From an uncultured Collinsella sp. (GTDB taxonomy: Bacteria > Actinomycetota > Coriobacteriia > Coriobacteriales > Coriobacteriaceae): a stretch of DNA of 14,483 nucleotides. Position numbers and translations under genes: made by a program. Positions 6,252-13,495 of this stretch are shown here, piece by piece (position 1 is the first letter of the stretch; each line of letters begins with the position of its first letter). The notes beneath the pieces were generated by a model. The model was not told where the DNA came from. It saw only the letters and a list, made by a program, of their open reading frames with translations, and searched no databases. The DNA lies in contig CABTZM010000038.1 in NCBI GenBank assembly GCA_902489295.1, positions 1-14,483 of the forward strand. Direction: 5' to 3'.

Positions 6252-8339
6252 ATGGCCGAACTTACTGACCGCTTCGGGACCATGGTGTTCTCTGAGGAAG
6301 TCATGAAGGACTACCTCCCCAAGGACATTTGGAAGCGCCTTGCTGCAACCCTCGAGGAGGGTGAGCCGCTCGACCTGGATGTGGCCAACGCCGTTGCCCA
6401 CGCCATGAAGGTCTGGGCCATCTCCAAGGGCGCGACGCACTACGCGCACTGGTTCCAGCCGCTTTCGGGCATTACTTCCGAGAAGCACGACAGCTTCCTC
6501 GAGCCCAACCACGACGGCACCGCCATTACCAAGTTTACGGGCAAGAACCTCATCCAGGGCGAGCCGGACGCCTCCAGCTTCCCCAACGGCGGCCTGCGTG
6601 CCACCTTCGAGGCCCGTGGCTACACCGCTTGGGATCCCACCAGCCCCGCATTCATTAAGGACGATGTCCTGTGCATCCCCACGGCTTTCTGCTCCTACAC
6701 GGGCGAGGCCCTGGACAAGAAGACCCCGCTGCTGCGCTCCATGACCGCGCTCTCGCGTGAGTCCAAGCGCGTTTTGGCGTTGTTTGGCAAGACCCCCAAG
6801 AAGGTCGTTCCTTCCGTGGGCGATGAGCAGGAGTACTTCCTGATCAAGAAGGACGCTTACCGCAAGCGCAGGGACCTGGTCATCACCGGTCGCACTCTCT
6901 TTGGCGCTGCTCCCTGCAAGGGCCAGGAGCTCGAGGAGCACTACTTTGGCGCTATCCGCCCCACCGTCTCGTCCTATATGAAGGACCTGGACGATGAACT
7001 GTGGGCGCTTGGCATTCCTGCCAAGACCAAGCACAACGAGGTCGCTCCCTGCCAGCACGAGCTCGCTCCCGTCTACGGCGAGGTCAACGAGGCCATCGAC
7101 CAGAATCTGGTCATGATGGAGAAGATGAAGCTCATCGCCTCCCGCCACGACTTGGTCTGCCTGCTGCACGAGAAGCCCTTCGAGGGCATCAACGGTTCGG
7201 GCAAGCACAACAACTGGTCGCTTGGCACCGAGTCCGAGAACCTGCTCGACCCGGGCGACACCCCGCTCGACAACCTGCAGTTCATCGTCTTCCTCACCGC
7301 GGTGATCGAGGCCGTCGATAACTATCAGGAGCTCCTGCGTGCCTCCGTTGCCTCGGCCGGCAACGATCATCGTCTGGGCGCCAACGAGGCTCCTCCGGCG
7401 ATTATGTCCATCTTCCTGGGCGACCAGCTTACCGAGGTCGTCGAGAAGATCATCGATGGCAAGGCTTCCGTCCATGCCACGCGCGGTGTGCTCGACCTGG
7501 GCGCCGATACCCTGCCCAAGCTGATGCAGGACAACACCGACCGCAACCGCACCTCCCCGTTTGCCTTCACCGGCAACAAGTTCGAGTTCCGTGCCTGCGG
7601 CTCCGAGCAGAACGTCTCCGACTCCAACCTGGTGCTCGATGCCGCCGTGGCCAAGTCGCTCAAGTCCTTCGCCGACGCACTCGAGGGTACGCCCGAGGAT
7701 AAGTTCCAGGACGCCGCGCTCGAGTACTGCAAGAAGGTGCTGACCGATCACCAGCGCATCCTGTTCTCCGGCGACGGCTACTCCGACGAGTGGCCCATCG
7801 AGGCCGAGAAGCGCGGCCTTGCCAACAACAAGACCACGGCCGACGCTCTTCCCGCCTTTGTTTCCGATAAGGCTATTGCGCTCTTTGAGGAGACGGGCGT
7901 CCTGACCAAGGCCGAGGCTCAGTGCCGCTATGACTGCAAGCTCGAGAAGTACAACAAGCTCATGAACATTGAGGCTACCACGATGGTTCGCGAGGCGCGT
8001 CGTACCTATCGCCCGGTCATTACCGCCTATGCCACCAAGGTCGCTAAGGGCCTTGAGACTATTCGTGCCGCCGGTGCTGAGGCCGCCATGCAGTGCGAGC
8101 AGAACACGCTCAACAAGCTCTGCAACGGTATCACCGCCATCAACGACTCCATCAAGGCGCTCGACGCCGTACATCAGAAGGCCGAGGCTCTCGATGGCCA
8201 GGAGCAGGCCAACGTGTACGCGCACGAGGTCGTTTCCGCTATGGATACGCTGCGTGCTGCCGTGGACGCCATGGAGGAGATCGTGGCCGCCGACTACTGG
8301 CCGGTCCCGACCTACGACGACATCCTGTTCTACGTGTAG
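6252..8339 (+). CDS. glnN: Glutamine synthetase type III
   Basis: This enzyme makes glutamine from glutamate, ammonia and ATP in the cytoplasm. It is the large type III form: 695 residues against roughly 440-470 for types I and II, matching the 690-730 of GSIII. Visible motifs include NGGLRATFEARGYTAWDPTS (112-131), GDEQEYFLI (190-198, metal-binding Glu residues), KHNEVAPCQHELAPVYGE (260-277), NGSGKHNNWSLG (314-325, substrate loop), NDHRLGANEAPPA (371-383) and RTSPFAFTGNKFEFRACGSE (433-452). The frame is open back to 6189, but the ATG at 6252 is chosen for its AAGGGAG 7 bases upstream and because family similarity begins there. It is monocistronic, flanked by its own long leader and a strong terminator. 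It lacks the adenylylation loop of type I enzymes, so control is probably transcriptional or through the leader. The sequence is intact. Confidence 0.95.
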   Translation: MAELTDRFGTMVFSEEVMKDYLPKDIWKRLAATLEEGEPLDLDVANAVAHAMKVWAISKGATHYAHWFQPLSGITSEKHDSFLEPNHDGTAITKFTGKNLIQGEPDASSFPNGGLRATFEARGYTAWDPTSPAFIKDDVLCIPTAFCSYTGEALDKKTPLLRSMTALSRESKRVLALFGKTPKKVVPSVGDEQEYFLIKKDAYRKRRDLVITGRTLFGAAPCKGQELEEHYFGAIRPTVSSYMKDLDDELWALGIPAKTKHNEVAPCQHELAPVYGEVNEAIDQNLVMMEKMKLIASRHDLVCLLHEKPFEGINGSGKHNNWSLGTESENLLDPGDTPLDNLQFIVFLTAVIEAVDNYQELLRASVASAGNDHRLGANEAPPAIMSIFLGDQLTEVVEKIIDGKASVHATRGVLDLGADTLPKLMQDNTDRNRTSPFAFTGNKFEFRACGSEQNVSDSNLVLDAAVAKSLKSFADALEGTPEDKFQDAALEYCKKVLTDHQRILFSGDGYSDEWPIEAEKRGLANNKTTADALPAFVSDKAIALFEETGVLTKAEAQCRYDCKLEKYNKLMNIEATTMVREARRTYRPVITAYATKVAKGLETIRAAGAEAAMQCEQNTLNKLCNGITAINDSIKALDAVHQKAEALDGQEQANVYAHEVVSAMDTLRAAVDAMEEIVAADYWPVPTYDDILFYV

Positions 8340-8368
8340 AGCGTAACTGACATATCGTCACGGTATTG

Positions 8369-8407
8369 AGCCGGGGTCCGCATCGCGCGGGCCCCGGCTA
8401 TTTGTTT
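8369..8407 (+). terminator. Intrinsic terminator of glnN
   Basis: AGCCGGGGTCCGC pairs with GCGGGCCCCGGCT (13 bp with one G-U) around a 5-base loop, followed by ATTTGTTT. It begins 30 bases after the glutamine synthetase stop codon, as expected for a strong Rho-independent terminator. Confidence 0.93.
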
Positions 8408-8455
8408 GCGAAGGACGCTTTGGATCCCGCTTTGCAACTGATTCGCCCACACAAT

Positions 8456-8690
8456 AAGGGGTCGTGGGCAAAAAACGTCAAATATGAGTACTGTCACAAG
8501 CCCTGTAGCATTATCTTTTTGCAAAATATGCAGTGTTACGCAACATATGTCCAAGTACTTAGCTGATAAATGCCTGCAATTCCTCCGCCGTAGGACGCCT
8601 TGTGTCCAAATCGCCTTCTGATGGCATGAAATCGCTGTTACTAAATTGGTAACAGTACTCATATTTGCTATTTTTTGTCCACGGCCCTTG
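8456..8690. mobile_element. MITE-like element with about 40-bp inverted ends
   Basis: CAAATATGAGTACTGT at 8479-8494 is repeated perfectly in inverse orientation at 8652-8667. The similarity extends outward: about 16 of 23 further bases match, including GTGG, CAAAAAA and GGG, giving inverted ends of about 40 bp on a 235-bp segment. A third, degenerate direct copy (CAAAATATGCAGTGTTACG) lies at 8522-8540, and a perfect 7-bp hairpin (CTGTTAC/GTAACAG) at 8635-8655 touches the right end. No transposase gene is present, and no clear target-site duplication is seen. A non-autonomous element or a dispersed intergenic repeat is the simplest reading; a pair of opposed regulatory sites is the alternative. 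Confidence 0.55.
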
Positions 8691-8716
8691 GATGACAGTG
8701 TGATTTTATGCCTTCG

Positions 8717-8804
8717 GGGTTCGAATCCCGGCGTATGGGTAGCAAAAAGCCCGTCACCGAATTGGTAACGGGCTTCTCAGATTCTGTGGTGCCCCCAGCG
8801 GGAT
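8717..8804. repeat. Left copy of a duplicated tRNA-end/terminator unit
   Basis: This stretch aligns without gaps to 8906-8993 at a constant offset of 189 bases. It starts with a plus-strand tRNA T-arm-like sequence (GGGTTCGAATCCCGGCGT), continues with a terminator hairpin, and ends with 18 bases identical to the CCA end of the minus-strand tRNA-Glu (8787-8804). It contains only fragments and no complete tRNA. It may be the relic of an integration or recombination at the tRNA end. Confidence 0.75.
8744..8774 (-). terminator. Duplicate terminator hairpin in the left unit
   Basis: AGCCCGTCACC pairs with GGTAACGGGCT (10 of 11 positions) around a GAATT loop. On the minus strand the stem is followed by five T. 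It is a copy of the tRNA-Glu terminator 189 bases away and carries the same single C-A mismatch; only the loop differs. Confidence 0.65.
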
Positions 8805-8905
8805 GTCCGCGTGCGACTGGCGCCGCCCGCTTTCGCTGCGTCGCTCCGCTCCTTGCGTGCTGCGCTGGAAAACGCTTACGCGTTTCCTCAGCTCCGCACC
8901 CTGTC
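8805..8905. other. Spacer between the two duplicated units
   Basis: This GC-rich segment of about 100 bases lies between the two copies. It contains an imperfect hairpin (GGAAAACGC near 8870 with GCGTTTCC) next to the right T-arm. No complete tRNA fold, ORF with ribosome site or promoter was identified. It could be leftover DNA from an inserted element or a decayed tRNA. Confidence 0.4.
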
Positions 8906-8993
8906 GGGTTCGAATCCCGGCGTTGGAGAAGAAAAAAGCCCGTCACCACAAGGGTAACGGGCTTTGCATTTCAAATGGTGCCCCCAGCGGGAT
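8906..8993. repeat. Right copy of the duplicated unit, overlapping tRNA-Glu
   Basis: This partner of 8717-8804 also begins with GGGTTCGAATCCCGGCGT, contains the AGCCCGTCACC/GGTAACGGGCT hairpin and runs into the 3' end of the intact tRNA-Glu gene. The arms (18 bases at each end) and the hairpin stem are conserved between copies, while the segments between them have drifted. Confidence 0.75.
8932..8963 (-). terminator. Terminator of tRNA-Glu
   Basis: On the minus strand, AGCCCGTTACC and GGTGACGGGCT form an 11-position stem with one mismatch and a 5-base loop, followed by six T. It starts about 13 bases after the tRNA CCA end, as expected for an intrinsic terminator of the tRNA transcript. Confidence 0.85.
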
Positions 8994-9052
8994 TCGAACC
9001 CGCGATATCCACCTTGAAAGGGTGGCGTCCTTGGCCGCTAGACGATGGGGAC
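8976..9052 (-). tRNA. tRNA-Glu (anticodon TTC)
   Basis: Reading the minus strand, the gene starts GTCCCCATCGTCTAGCGG and ends CCCGCTGGGGGCACCA. All arms are visible: the acceptor stem GTCCCCA/TGGGGGC (one G-U), a D-arm with AGCGGCCAAGG, an anticodon stem CCACC/GGTGG with loop CTTTCAA, and a T-arm GCGGGTTCGAATCCCGC. The anticodon TTC reads GAA and GAG (glutamate). The CCA is encoded. It has an extended -10 promoter just upstream and a terminator just downstream, so it appears to be a single-gene functional unit. Its 3' 18 bases are repeated 189 bases away. Confidence 0.97.
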
Positions 9053-9062
9053 AGCGGGAAAG

Positions 9063-9071
9063 AGTATAGCA
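9063..9071 (-). promoter_or_regulatory. Extended -10 promoter of tRNA-Glu
   Basis: On the minus strand TGCTATACT, an extended -10 element (TGnTATACT), lies 11 bases before the mature tRNA 5' end, which would put the transcription start a few bases upstream of the tRNA. No good -35 hexamer is present, which is common for extended -10 promoters. Confidence 0.7.
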
Positions 9072-9111
9072 GACTTTTTTGCCGGCGCGTATATCGTTGG
9101 CAAACTGGAAA

Positions 9112-9146
9112 ACCACCACAAAGGTGCCTGTCCCCTTTGTGGTGGT
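9112..9146. repeat. REP-like hairpin, possible murT-gatD terminator
   Basis: ACCACCACAAAGG (9112-9124) pairs perfectly with CCTTTGTGGTGGT (9134-9146) around a 9-base loop. On the minus strand it starts 7 bases after the MurT-GatD stop and is followed by TTTTCC, so it may terminate that operon. The loop region carries GGGGACAGGCACC (minus strand), which resembles dispersed REP-type palindromes seen in many genomes; that similarity is from memory and unverified here. A 15-base core recurs with one change at 13584-13598. Confidence 0.7.
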
Positions 9147-9152
9147 GGGGCG

Positions 9153-11330
9153 TTAGGGGAGGAGCTTCATGGCGGCGTCGTGAGCGGTGCGCTCGTAGGT
9201 GTCGTCGAGGGGCTTGAGCGGCAGCAGGGCTGTGGCCTGCGCATCGCCGCGGCGCTCGAGGGCGTGGGTGATGAGCCAGTCGGCGAGCTCGGGGTTCTTG
9301 GGGAGCGCCGGCCCGTGCAGGTACGTGCCGATGACACCCTTGTAGATGATGCCCTCAAAGCCATCGTCGCCGTTGTTGCCGGTGCCCGTGACGACAGACG
9401 TTCCGAGCGGCGTGGCCTCTGCATCGAGCAAGGTGCGGCCGCCGTGGTTCTCGAATCCCACAAAGGGCTCGGGTGACAGGTCGGTCTTGACGGCGACGTT
9501 GCCGATCAGGCGGTCGGAGCCGCGTACGGTTTCGGCGGCAATGACGCCCAGGCCCTCGATGCGATCTTCGCCCATATAGTACGAACGGCCGAGCAGCTGA
9601 TAGCCGCCACAGATAGCAAGCAGTGTGCCGCCGTCCTCAACATAGGCCGCGACCTTGTCTTTTTGAGCGAGCAGTTCGTGTGCCACGGCCAGCTGGTCGC
9701 GATCGGAGCCGCCGCCCATCATAACGATGTCGGCGTCGGTCAGGTCGAGCGTCTCGCCCATGTGGACTTCGTCCACACGCACGGGAATGCCGCGCCAGGC
9801 GCAGCGGCGTTCGAGCGCGATAACGTTGCCGCCGTCGGCGTAGAGGTTGAGCGCATCGGGATACAGGTAGACGATGCGCAGGGGGCGCGAAAGCTCGACC
9901 GGCGCAATATCGGTGGGGACAGCGCTACCATCGGCGCGCGTTACGGCGTGGGAGACAATCGAGCTTGCATCGTCGTCTTTAAGCCCGTCGAGCTCCTTGA
10001 CTAACGGCGGGAAGGCCGTGTAGTTGGCGACGGCGTAGAAGGTGTCATCGGCGGCCTCGTCTGCCACGGCGCCGATCGCCTGCGCGACGTCCGAGATAAT
10101 CGTGGCATCGATGCCGGCGTACTTGAGGCGTACCTGCATGTCGTGCGCACGCGTGCCTCCGGCAAAGGCGACAAGACCCGGCGTGTCGGCGATGCGCTCG
10201 AAGTCGACATCGTAGATCCACGAGACATCGTGGCCGTCGGCATCGTTATCGTTTAGGAAGAAGGCGCAGAGCCTGCCACCTGCCGTTTTAATGGACTGGA
10301 TCTGGCGATCGAAGCCCACGGGATTCTTGGCCAGGTTGGCCTCGACGGTGCGGCCGGCAATATCCCAGCGGCCCATGCGTCCGCCGGCGGGCACGTAGGC
10401 ATTAAGCGTGGGCTGCAGGTGCGCCGCGTCCACGCCCAGCTCGTGCGCCGCAAAGAAGGCGGCGGCGACGTTATAGACCATGTACAGGCCGTTATAGCGC
10501 GTGGCGATGTGCGCAGCGGTCGCGTCGGACGCAGCCCCAAAGATCAGGTCAAAGCCGTAGCCGTCGCAGCCGAGCTCCACGCCTGTCACGCGGCGGACAA
10601 GCGCAGGGCGCGCCCAGCCGCACGAGGGACAGCGATAGGCGCCGAGCTGGCCGTATTGCACGTAGTCGTACTCCAGCGGCGCGTTGCACTGCGAGCAAAA
10701 ACGCGAGTCGCTAATGCGGTCGGACTCGGTGTTGGTGGCGCCGTCGATGCCAAAGGCAATGCTTGCGTTGGGAGCGCGTGCGGCAATCGAGGCGCACAGC
10801 GGGTCGTCGGCGTTATAGATGAGCGTCGTTGCCGGCGAGAGCTCCAAAGCATGGGCGATGACGTCTTGGGTATGGTCGATCTCGCCGTAGCGGTCCAGCT
10901 GGTCGCGGAACAGGTTGAGTAGCACAAAGTACGTCGGCTTGAGCTTGGGCAGGACGCGCACGGTGTAGAGCTCGTCGCACTCAAAGACGCCCACGCGCTT
11001 GCCGCTGCCGGCGCGCTTAAGGCTGCCGCGAGACTCGAGCAGCGCGCCCACCACGCCCGGCTCCATGTTGTTGCCGGCGCGGTTGCACACCACGGTGGCG
11101 CCGCTGGCGGCGACGGCGTCGGCGATCAGGTTCGAGGTCGTGGTCTTGCCGTTGGTACCGGTGATCACCACGCTGCGATCGACCAGGCTCGCGAGGTCGC
11201 TCAGCAGCTCGGGATCAATCTTCATGGCGATGCGGCCAGGAAGCACGCCGCCCTGGCGTTTGAGGACGGAGCGCAGTCCCCATCGGGCGATATCGCTCGA
11301 GGTACAGGCGAGAGATGAGCGGAGGTTCAT
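9153..11330 (-). CDS. Fused MurT-GatD lipid II isoglutaminyl synthase
   Basis: MurT and GatD together amidate the alpha-carboxyl of D-Glu in lipid II using glutamine and ATP at the cytoplasmic face of the membrane. Here both are in one 725-residue protein. Residues 1 to about 470 are MurT: Mur-ligase P-loop VITGTNGKTTTSNL (55-68), NRAGNNMEPG (83-92), a zinc ribbon with C212, C215, C234 and C237, and LNDNDADGHDVSWIYDVDFE (359-378), the region thought to supply the Asp of the catalytic triad. After a linker of about 15 residues, GatD runs from about 483 (RIVYLYPDALNLYADGGN at 485-502), with nucleophile C574 in LAICGGYQLLG and H672 in GTYLHGP. Both parts look complete, so this is a true fusion of normally separate neighbours. 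The ATG at 11330 is preceded by TAGGAAC. It lies 45 bases after the TPR-like pair and is probably co-transcribed with it. Confidence 0.93.
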   Translation of the reverse strand: MNLRSSLACTSSDIARWGLRSVLKRQGGVLPGRIAMKIDPELLSDLASLVDRSVVITGTNGKTTTSNLIADAVAASGATVVCNRAGNNMEPGVVGALLESRGSLKRAGSGKRVGVFECDELYTVRVLPKLKPTYFVLLNLFRDQLDRYGEIDHTQDVIAHALELSPATTLIYNADDPLCASIAARAPNASIAFGIDGATNTESDRISDSRFCSQCNAPLEYDYVQYGQLGAYRCPSCGWARPALVRRVTGVELGCDGYGFDLIFGAASDATAAHIATRYNGLYMVYNVAAAFFAAHELGVDAAHLQPTLNAYVPAGGRMGRWDIAGRTVEANLAKNPVGFDRQIQSIKTAGGRLCAFFLNDNDADGHDVSWIYDVDFERIADTPGLVAFAGGTRAHDMQVRLKYAGIDATIISDVAQAIGAVADEAADDTFYAVANYTAFPPLVKELDGLKDDDASSIVSHAVTRADGSAVPTDIAPVELSRPLRIVYLYPDALNLYADGGNVIALERRCAWRGIPVRVDEVHMGETLDLTDADIVMMGGGSDRDQLAVAHELLAQKDKVAAYVEDGGTLLAICGGYQLLGRSYYMGEDRIEGLGVIAAETVRGSDRLIGNVAVKTDLSPEPFVGFENHGGRTLLDAEATPLGTSVVTGTGNNGDDGFEGIIYKGVIGTYLHGPALPKNPELADWLITHALERRGDAQATALLPLKPLDDTYERTAHDAAMKLLP

Positions 11331-11375
11331 GAAGCCGTTCCTAACGTTAATGACATAATCGGGGCAATGGCGTCG

Positions 11376-12419
11376 CTAAAAGCCGTAGCGGCGCGCAAAT
11401 TCCTGGGCGAGCTGCGATACATCTTCGCAGGCGTTGGCCCAGGGGGCAAAGTCGGGGGTGTCCGAGATAATGCCGTCGGCCTCCCAAACTGCCTGGTGCG
11501 AAAGATCCCAGGGATCGCGTGGCTCGGGCCGGCAGGGAAGGTACGGTGTCTGGTACATGGGATTCAGCAAGAAGAACGCGCCACCCTCGCAACGGTTAGC
11601 GAACTCACGCAGCGCGCGCGTCGCCGGGCGCATCTTATTTGTTTTGAACAGCAGGATCGTGCGGGCGAGCAGGTACCAGGGGGAGTTCTCGAGTGCGTCT
11701 GCCCCCATCTGTTCCTCGAGCTGATGTGCCAGGGCAAAAAAACCGTCCTGGTCTTCCAAGCGGGCGAGGGCAAGCAACACGGTGCCGGCGGCCCGGGTGG
11801 GATAGCCCTCCGCCTTAAGAACACGGCGAGAGTAGTTGGCGGCGGCGCGGTAACGAGCGCTCGCCATGCACAGCTGCGAGATGGCCTCGAGCGTGTGAAG
11901 CCAGCCGATAAGCGCCGGCTCGCTCACGGTAAGGTCTGCTGCGGTGACACCGTCGGCCAAAACATTATTGGCCCAGTAGTGCGGGGCCTCCATATCAAAC
12001 CCGGGCACGCTTTGCTGCAGGTAATCGGCCGTGGTCGCCTCGAGTTTCATCAGGTCGCCCAGGCAGGCGTCGACGGGCGTGTCCGCCAGGATGATGGCGA
12101 GCAACTGAGCATCGACGGCCAGCGCATCGACGCGAACAATCTTGAGCAGCTCGTCGCGCATGTCGTCGAACAGGCGGTTGCGCGTCTGCTCAAACTCCTC
12201 GTCGCTGCCCATGTCCTCGATGCGGCGAAGCTCGTCAAGCAAATGACGATGAACGCCGGCATAGGACAGCAGCGCTTGGGCATGCTCGGTCTGCGCATAC
12301 TTGTGAGGGTTTGCGCTGATGTCGTTATGGACAAGCTCGCGTGCTGCATCGGTGAGTTCGGGGTGCGATGCCAGATAGGCGCGCTCCAGGTAAGCGGGGA
12401 TGTAGACGCTCGGATCCAT
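11376..12419 (-). CDS. Hypothetical TPR-like protein, second of a paralogous pair
   Basis: I do not recognise this 347-residue protein by name. It has no signal peptide or membrane segment and looks almost wholly alpha-helical, with TPR-like helix pairs such as ALIGWLHTLEAISQLCMASA (169-188) followed by RYRAAANYSRRVLKAEG and WYLLARTILLFKTNKMRPAT (248-267). It is related to the protein encoded just upstream: residues 102-133, 167-222 and 246-330 line up with 99-131, 152-205 and 239-330 of that protein. Its ATG overlaps the upstream stop as TAATG and is preceded by GGGAGGAG. The MurT-GatD gene starts 45 bases downstream, so a role near cell-wall synthesis is possible but is only a guess from context. 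Scaffold or protein-interaction functions are typical of such folds. Confidence 0.85.
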   Translation of the reverse strand: MDPSVYIPAYLERAYLASHPELTDAARELVHNDISANPHKYAQTEHAQALLSYAGVHRHLLDELRRIEDMGSDEEFEQTRNRLFDDMRDELLKIVRVDALAVDAQLLAIILADTPVDACLGDLMKLEATTADYLQQSVPGFDMEAPHYWANNVLADGVTAADLTVSEPALIGWLHTLEAISQLCMASARYRAAANYSRRVLKAEGYPTRAAGTVLLALARLEDQDGFFALAHQLEEQMGADALENSPWYLLARTILLFKTNKMRPATRALREFANRCEGGAFFLLNPMYQTPYLPCRPEPRDPWDLSHQAVWEADGIISDTPDFAPWANACEDVSQLAQEFARRYGF

Positions 12420-13495
12420 TAGAGGTCTCCTCCCTTAAACGGCAACCCCTGTTCGGCCGCGCGCAGGATTCGTTCGTCGATCTGGGAGCGCACGATGTCG
12501 TTGGTGGCGACCCAGGCGGCAAAGCTGGCGTTGTCGGGCGCGCCTAGGCCCTCCTGCAGCACCGGCGTCGCCTCGGACAGGGCAAGGACAAGCTCATCGG
12601 TGGAGCCCGGACCTACGTTGACGCGAGCATAGACGCCATCGGGAAACTCGGTTTGGAAGTAGAGCGCCTCGGCTGCGTGCGGGCACGAGCGTGCGAGGAT
12701 GCGCAAGTAGTGCTCGGCGCCTTCGTAGTCCAGCTCGCGCCAGGCTGCGCTCATCAATGCGATGAGCGTCCACGGGTCCAAGTCGCGTTCTGCATCCTTG
12801 GGACGACGGCGCAGCGGCGTGTTGGCGAGATAGGGGACGGAGTGGGCAGAGCGAAAGCGCTTGAGCTCCTCAGCGGGGTATTCGAGCTTTGCCATGGCGA
12901 GCATTGCGGTGTGGCGGACGCCGGCAGGATCGTTGGGGGCAAAGTCGAGGCTGCGGTTTGCGGCTTCGAGCGACATGCGGTAGCGGCCGCTAATGAGCGC
13001 GCGCGATGCCAAGGCGGCAAGCCAGCGCAGGTAGGGACGGCGGGTCAGGTCGCCTGCAGCCTCGCGCTCGTAGGGGTCCTGCGCCGAGGCGATCTTGAGC
13101 GCCAGGTCGTGCTCCACCTCGTCGCACTTGGACACCAGATATTGCACGTATTCCTCGTTGGAGTCAGCGGTGAGGGCGCACAACATGCGCTGCGCATCCC
13201 AGTTGGCCGGATCGAGTGCGGCGGCCTCGCGAAGCATGTTCTCGGCAGCGGCCTCTTCCTGCTCGGCTTGGGCATCGTCGGGGATAAAGGGAATGCGGTA
13301 GTCGACGGCCTCGACCACCTTGGCAATCAGATGCCCGGCGCGGTCGCGGTCGTGCACGATGAGCGGCGCGGGGTTGCGGGTGAATTGCTCCATCAGACGC
13401 TCGACGGCGGGGCCGTCGGTGAGCGGGATATTGTCGCGGCGCAAGGCCTCAAGAACGAGGCGATGGCAATCCTCTTGAATGGGATCGAATGCCAT
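12419..13495 (-). CDS. Hypothetical TPR-like protein, first of a paralogous pair
   Basis: This 358-residue helical protein is of unknown function, with no signal peptide or membrane segments. TPR-like features include AENMLREAAALDPANWDAQR (84-103), RYRMSLEAANRSLDFAPNDP (171-190) and GAEHYLRILARSCPHAAEAL (259-278), in which an Ala-rich helix is followed by a D/N-P turn as in tetratricopeptide repeats. An acidic stretch lies near 73-85. The open frame begins at 13525, but the ATG at 13495 is preferred because a perfect AAAGGAGG lies 4-5 bases upstream. It is the first gene of the probable operon leading to MurT-GatD, and its stop overlaps the next start (TAATG). It shares a colinear pattern with its neighbour, so the two probably arose by an old tandem duplication and may act as a pair. 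Confidence 0.85.
   Translation of the reverse strand: MAFDPIQEDCHRLVLEALRRDNIPLTDGPAVERLMEQFTRNPAPLIVHDRDRAGHLIAKVVEAVDYRIPFIPDDAQAEQEEAAAENMLREAAALDPANWDAQRMLCALTADSNEEYVQYLVSKCDEVEHDLALKIASAQDPYEREAAGDLTRRPYLRWLAALASRALISGRYRMSLEAANRSLDFAPNDPAGVRHTAMLAMAKLEYPAEELKRFRSAHSVPYLANTPLRRRPKDAERDLDPWTLIALMSAAWRELDYEGAEHYLRILARSCPHAAEALYFQTEFPDGVYARVNVGPGSTDELVLALSEATPVLQEGLGAPDNASFAAWVATNDIVRSQIDERILRAAEQGLPFKGGDL

Noticed and set aside
6201..8225. A 674-codon open frame on the minus strand
   Set aside because: It is antisense to the type III glutamine synthetase and has the same GC-skew shadow composition (Leu, Gly, Val-rich) without domains.
8330..8662. A 110-codon minus-strand ORF overlapping the MITE-like element
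   Set aside because: It spans the glnN stop and terminator in antisense and the inverted-repeat ends, has no family resemblance and no convincing ribosome site.
8717..8734. Possible plus-strand tRNA ending at the T-arm-like sequence (also at 8906-8923)
   Set aside because: No matching acceptor, D-arm or anticodon arm lies upstream of either copy, and the left T-stem has a mismatch; only fragments are present.
8668..9217. Two overlapping ORFs (8668-8949 minus, 8708-9217 plus) with peptides such as VPPAGFEPAIS and RRDSNP
   Set aside because: These peptides are translations of the tRNA-Glu T-arm and related fragments, a well-known source of false genes; no ribosome site supports them.
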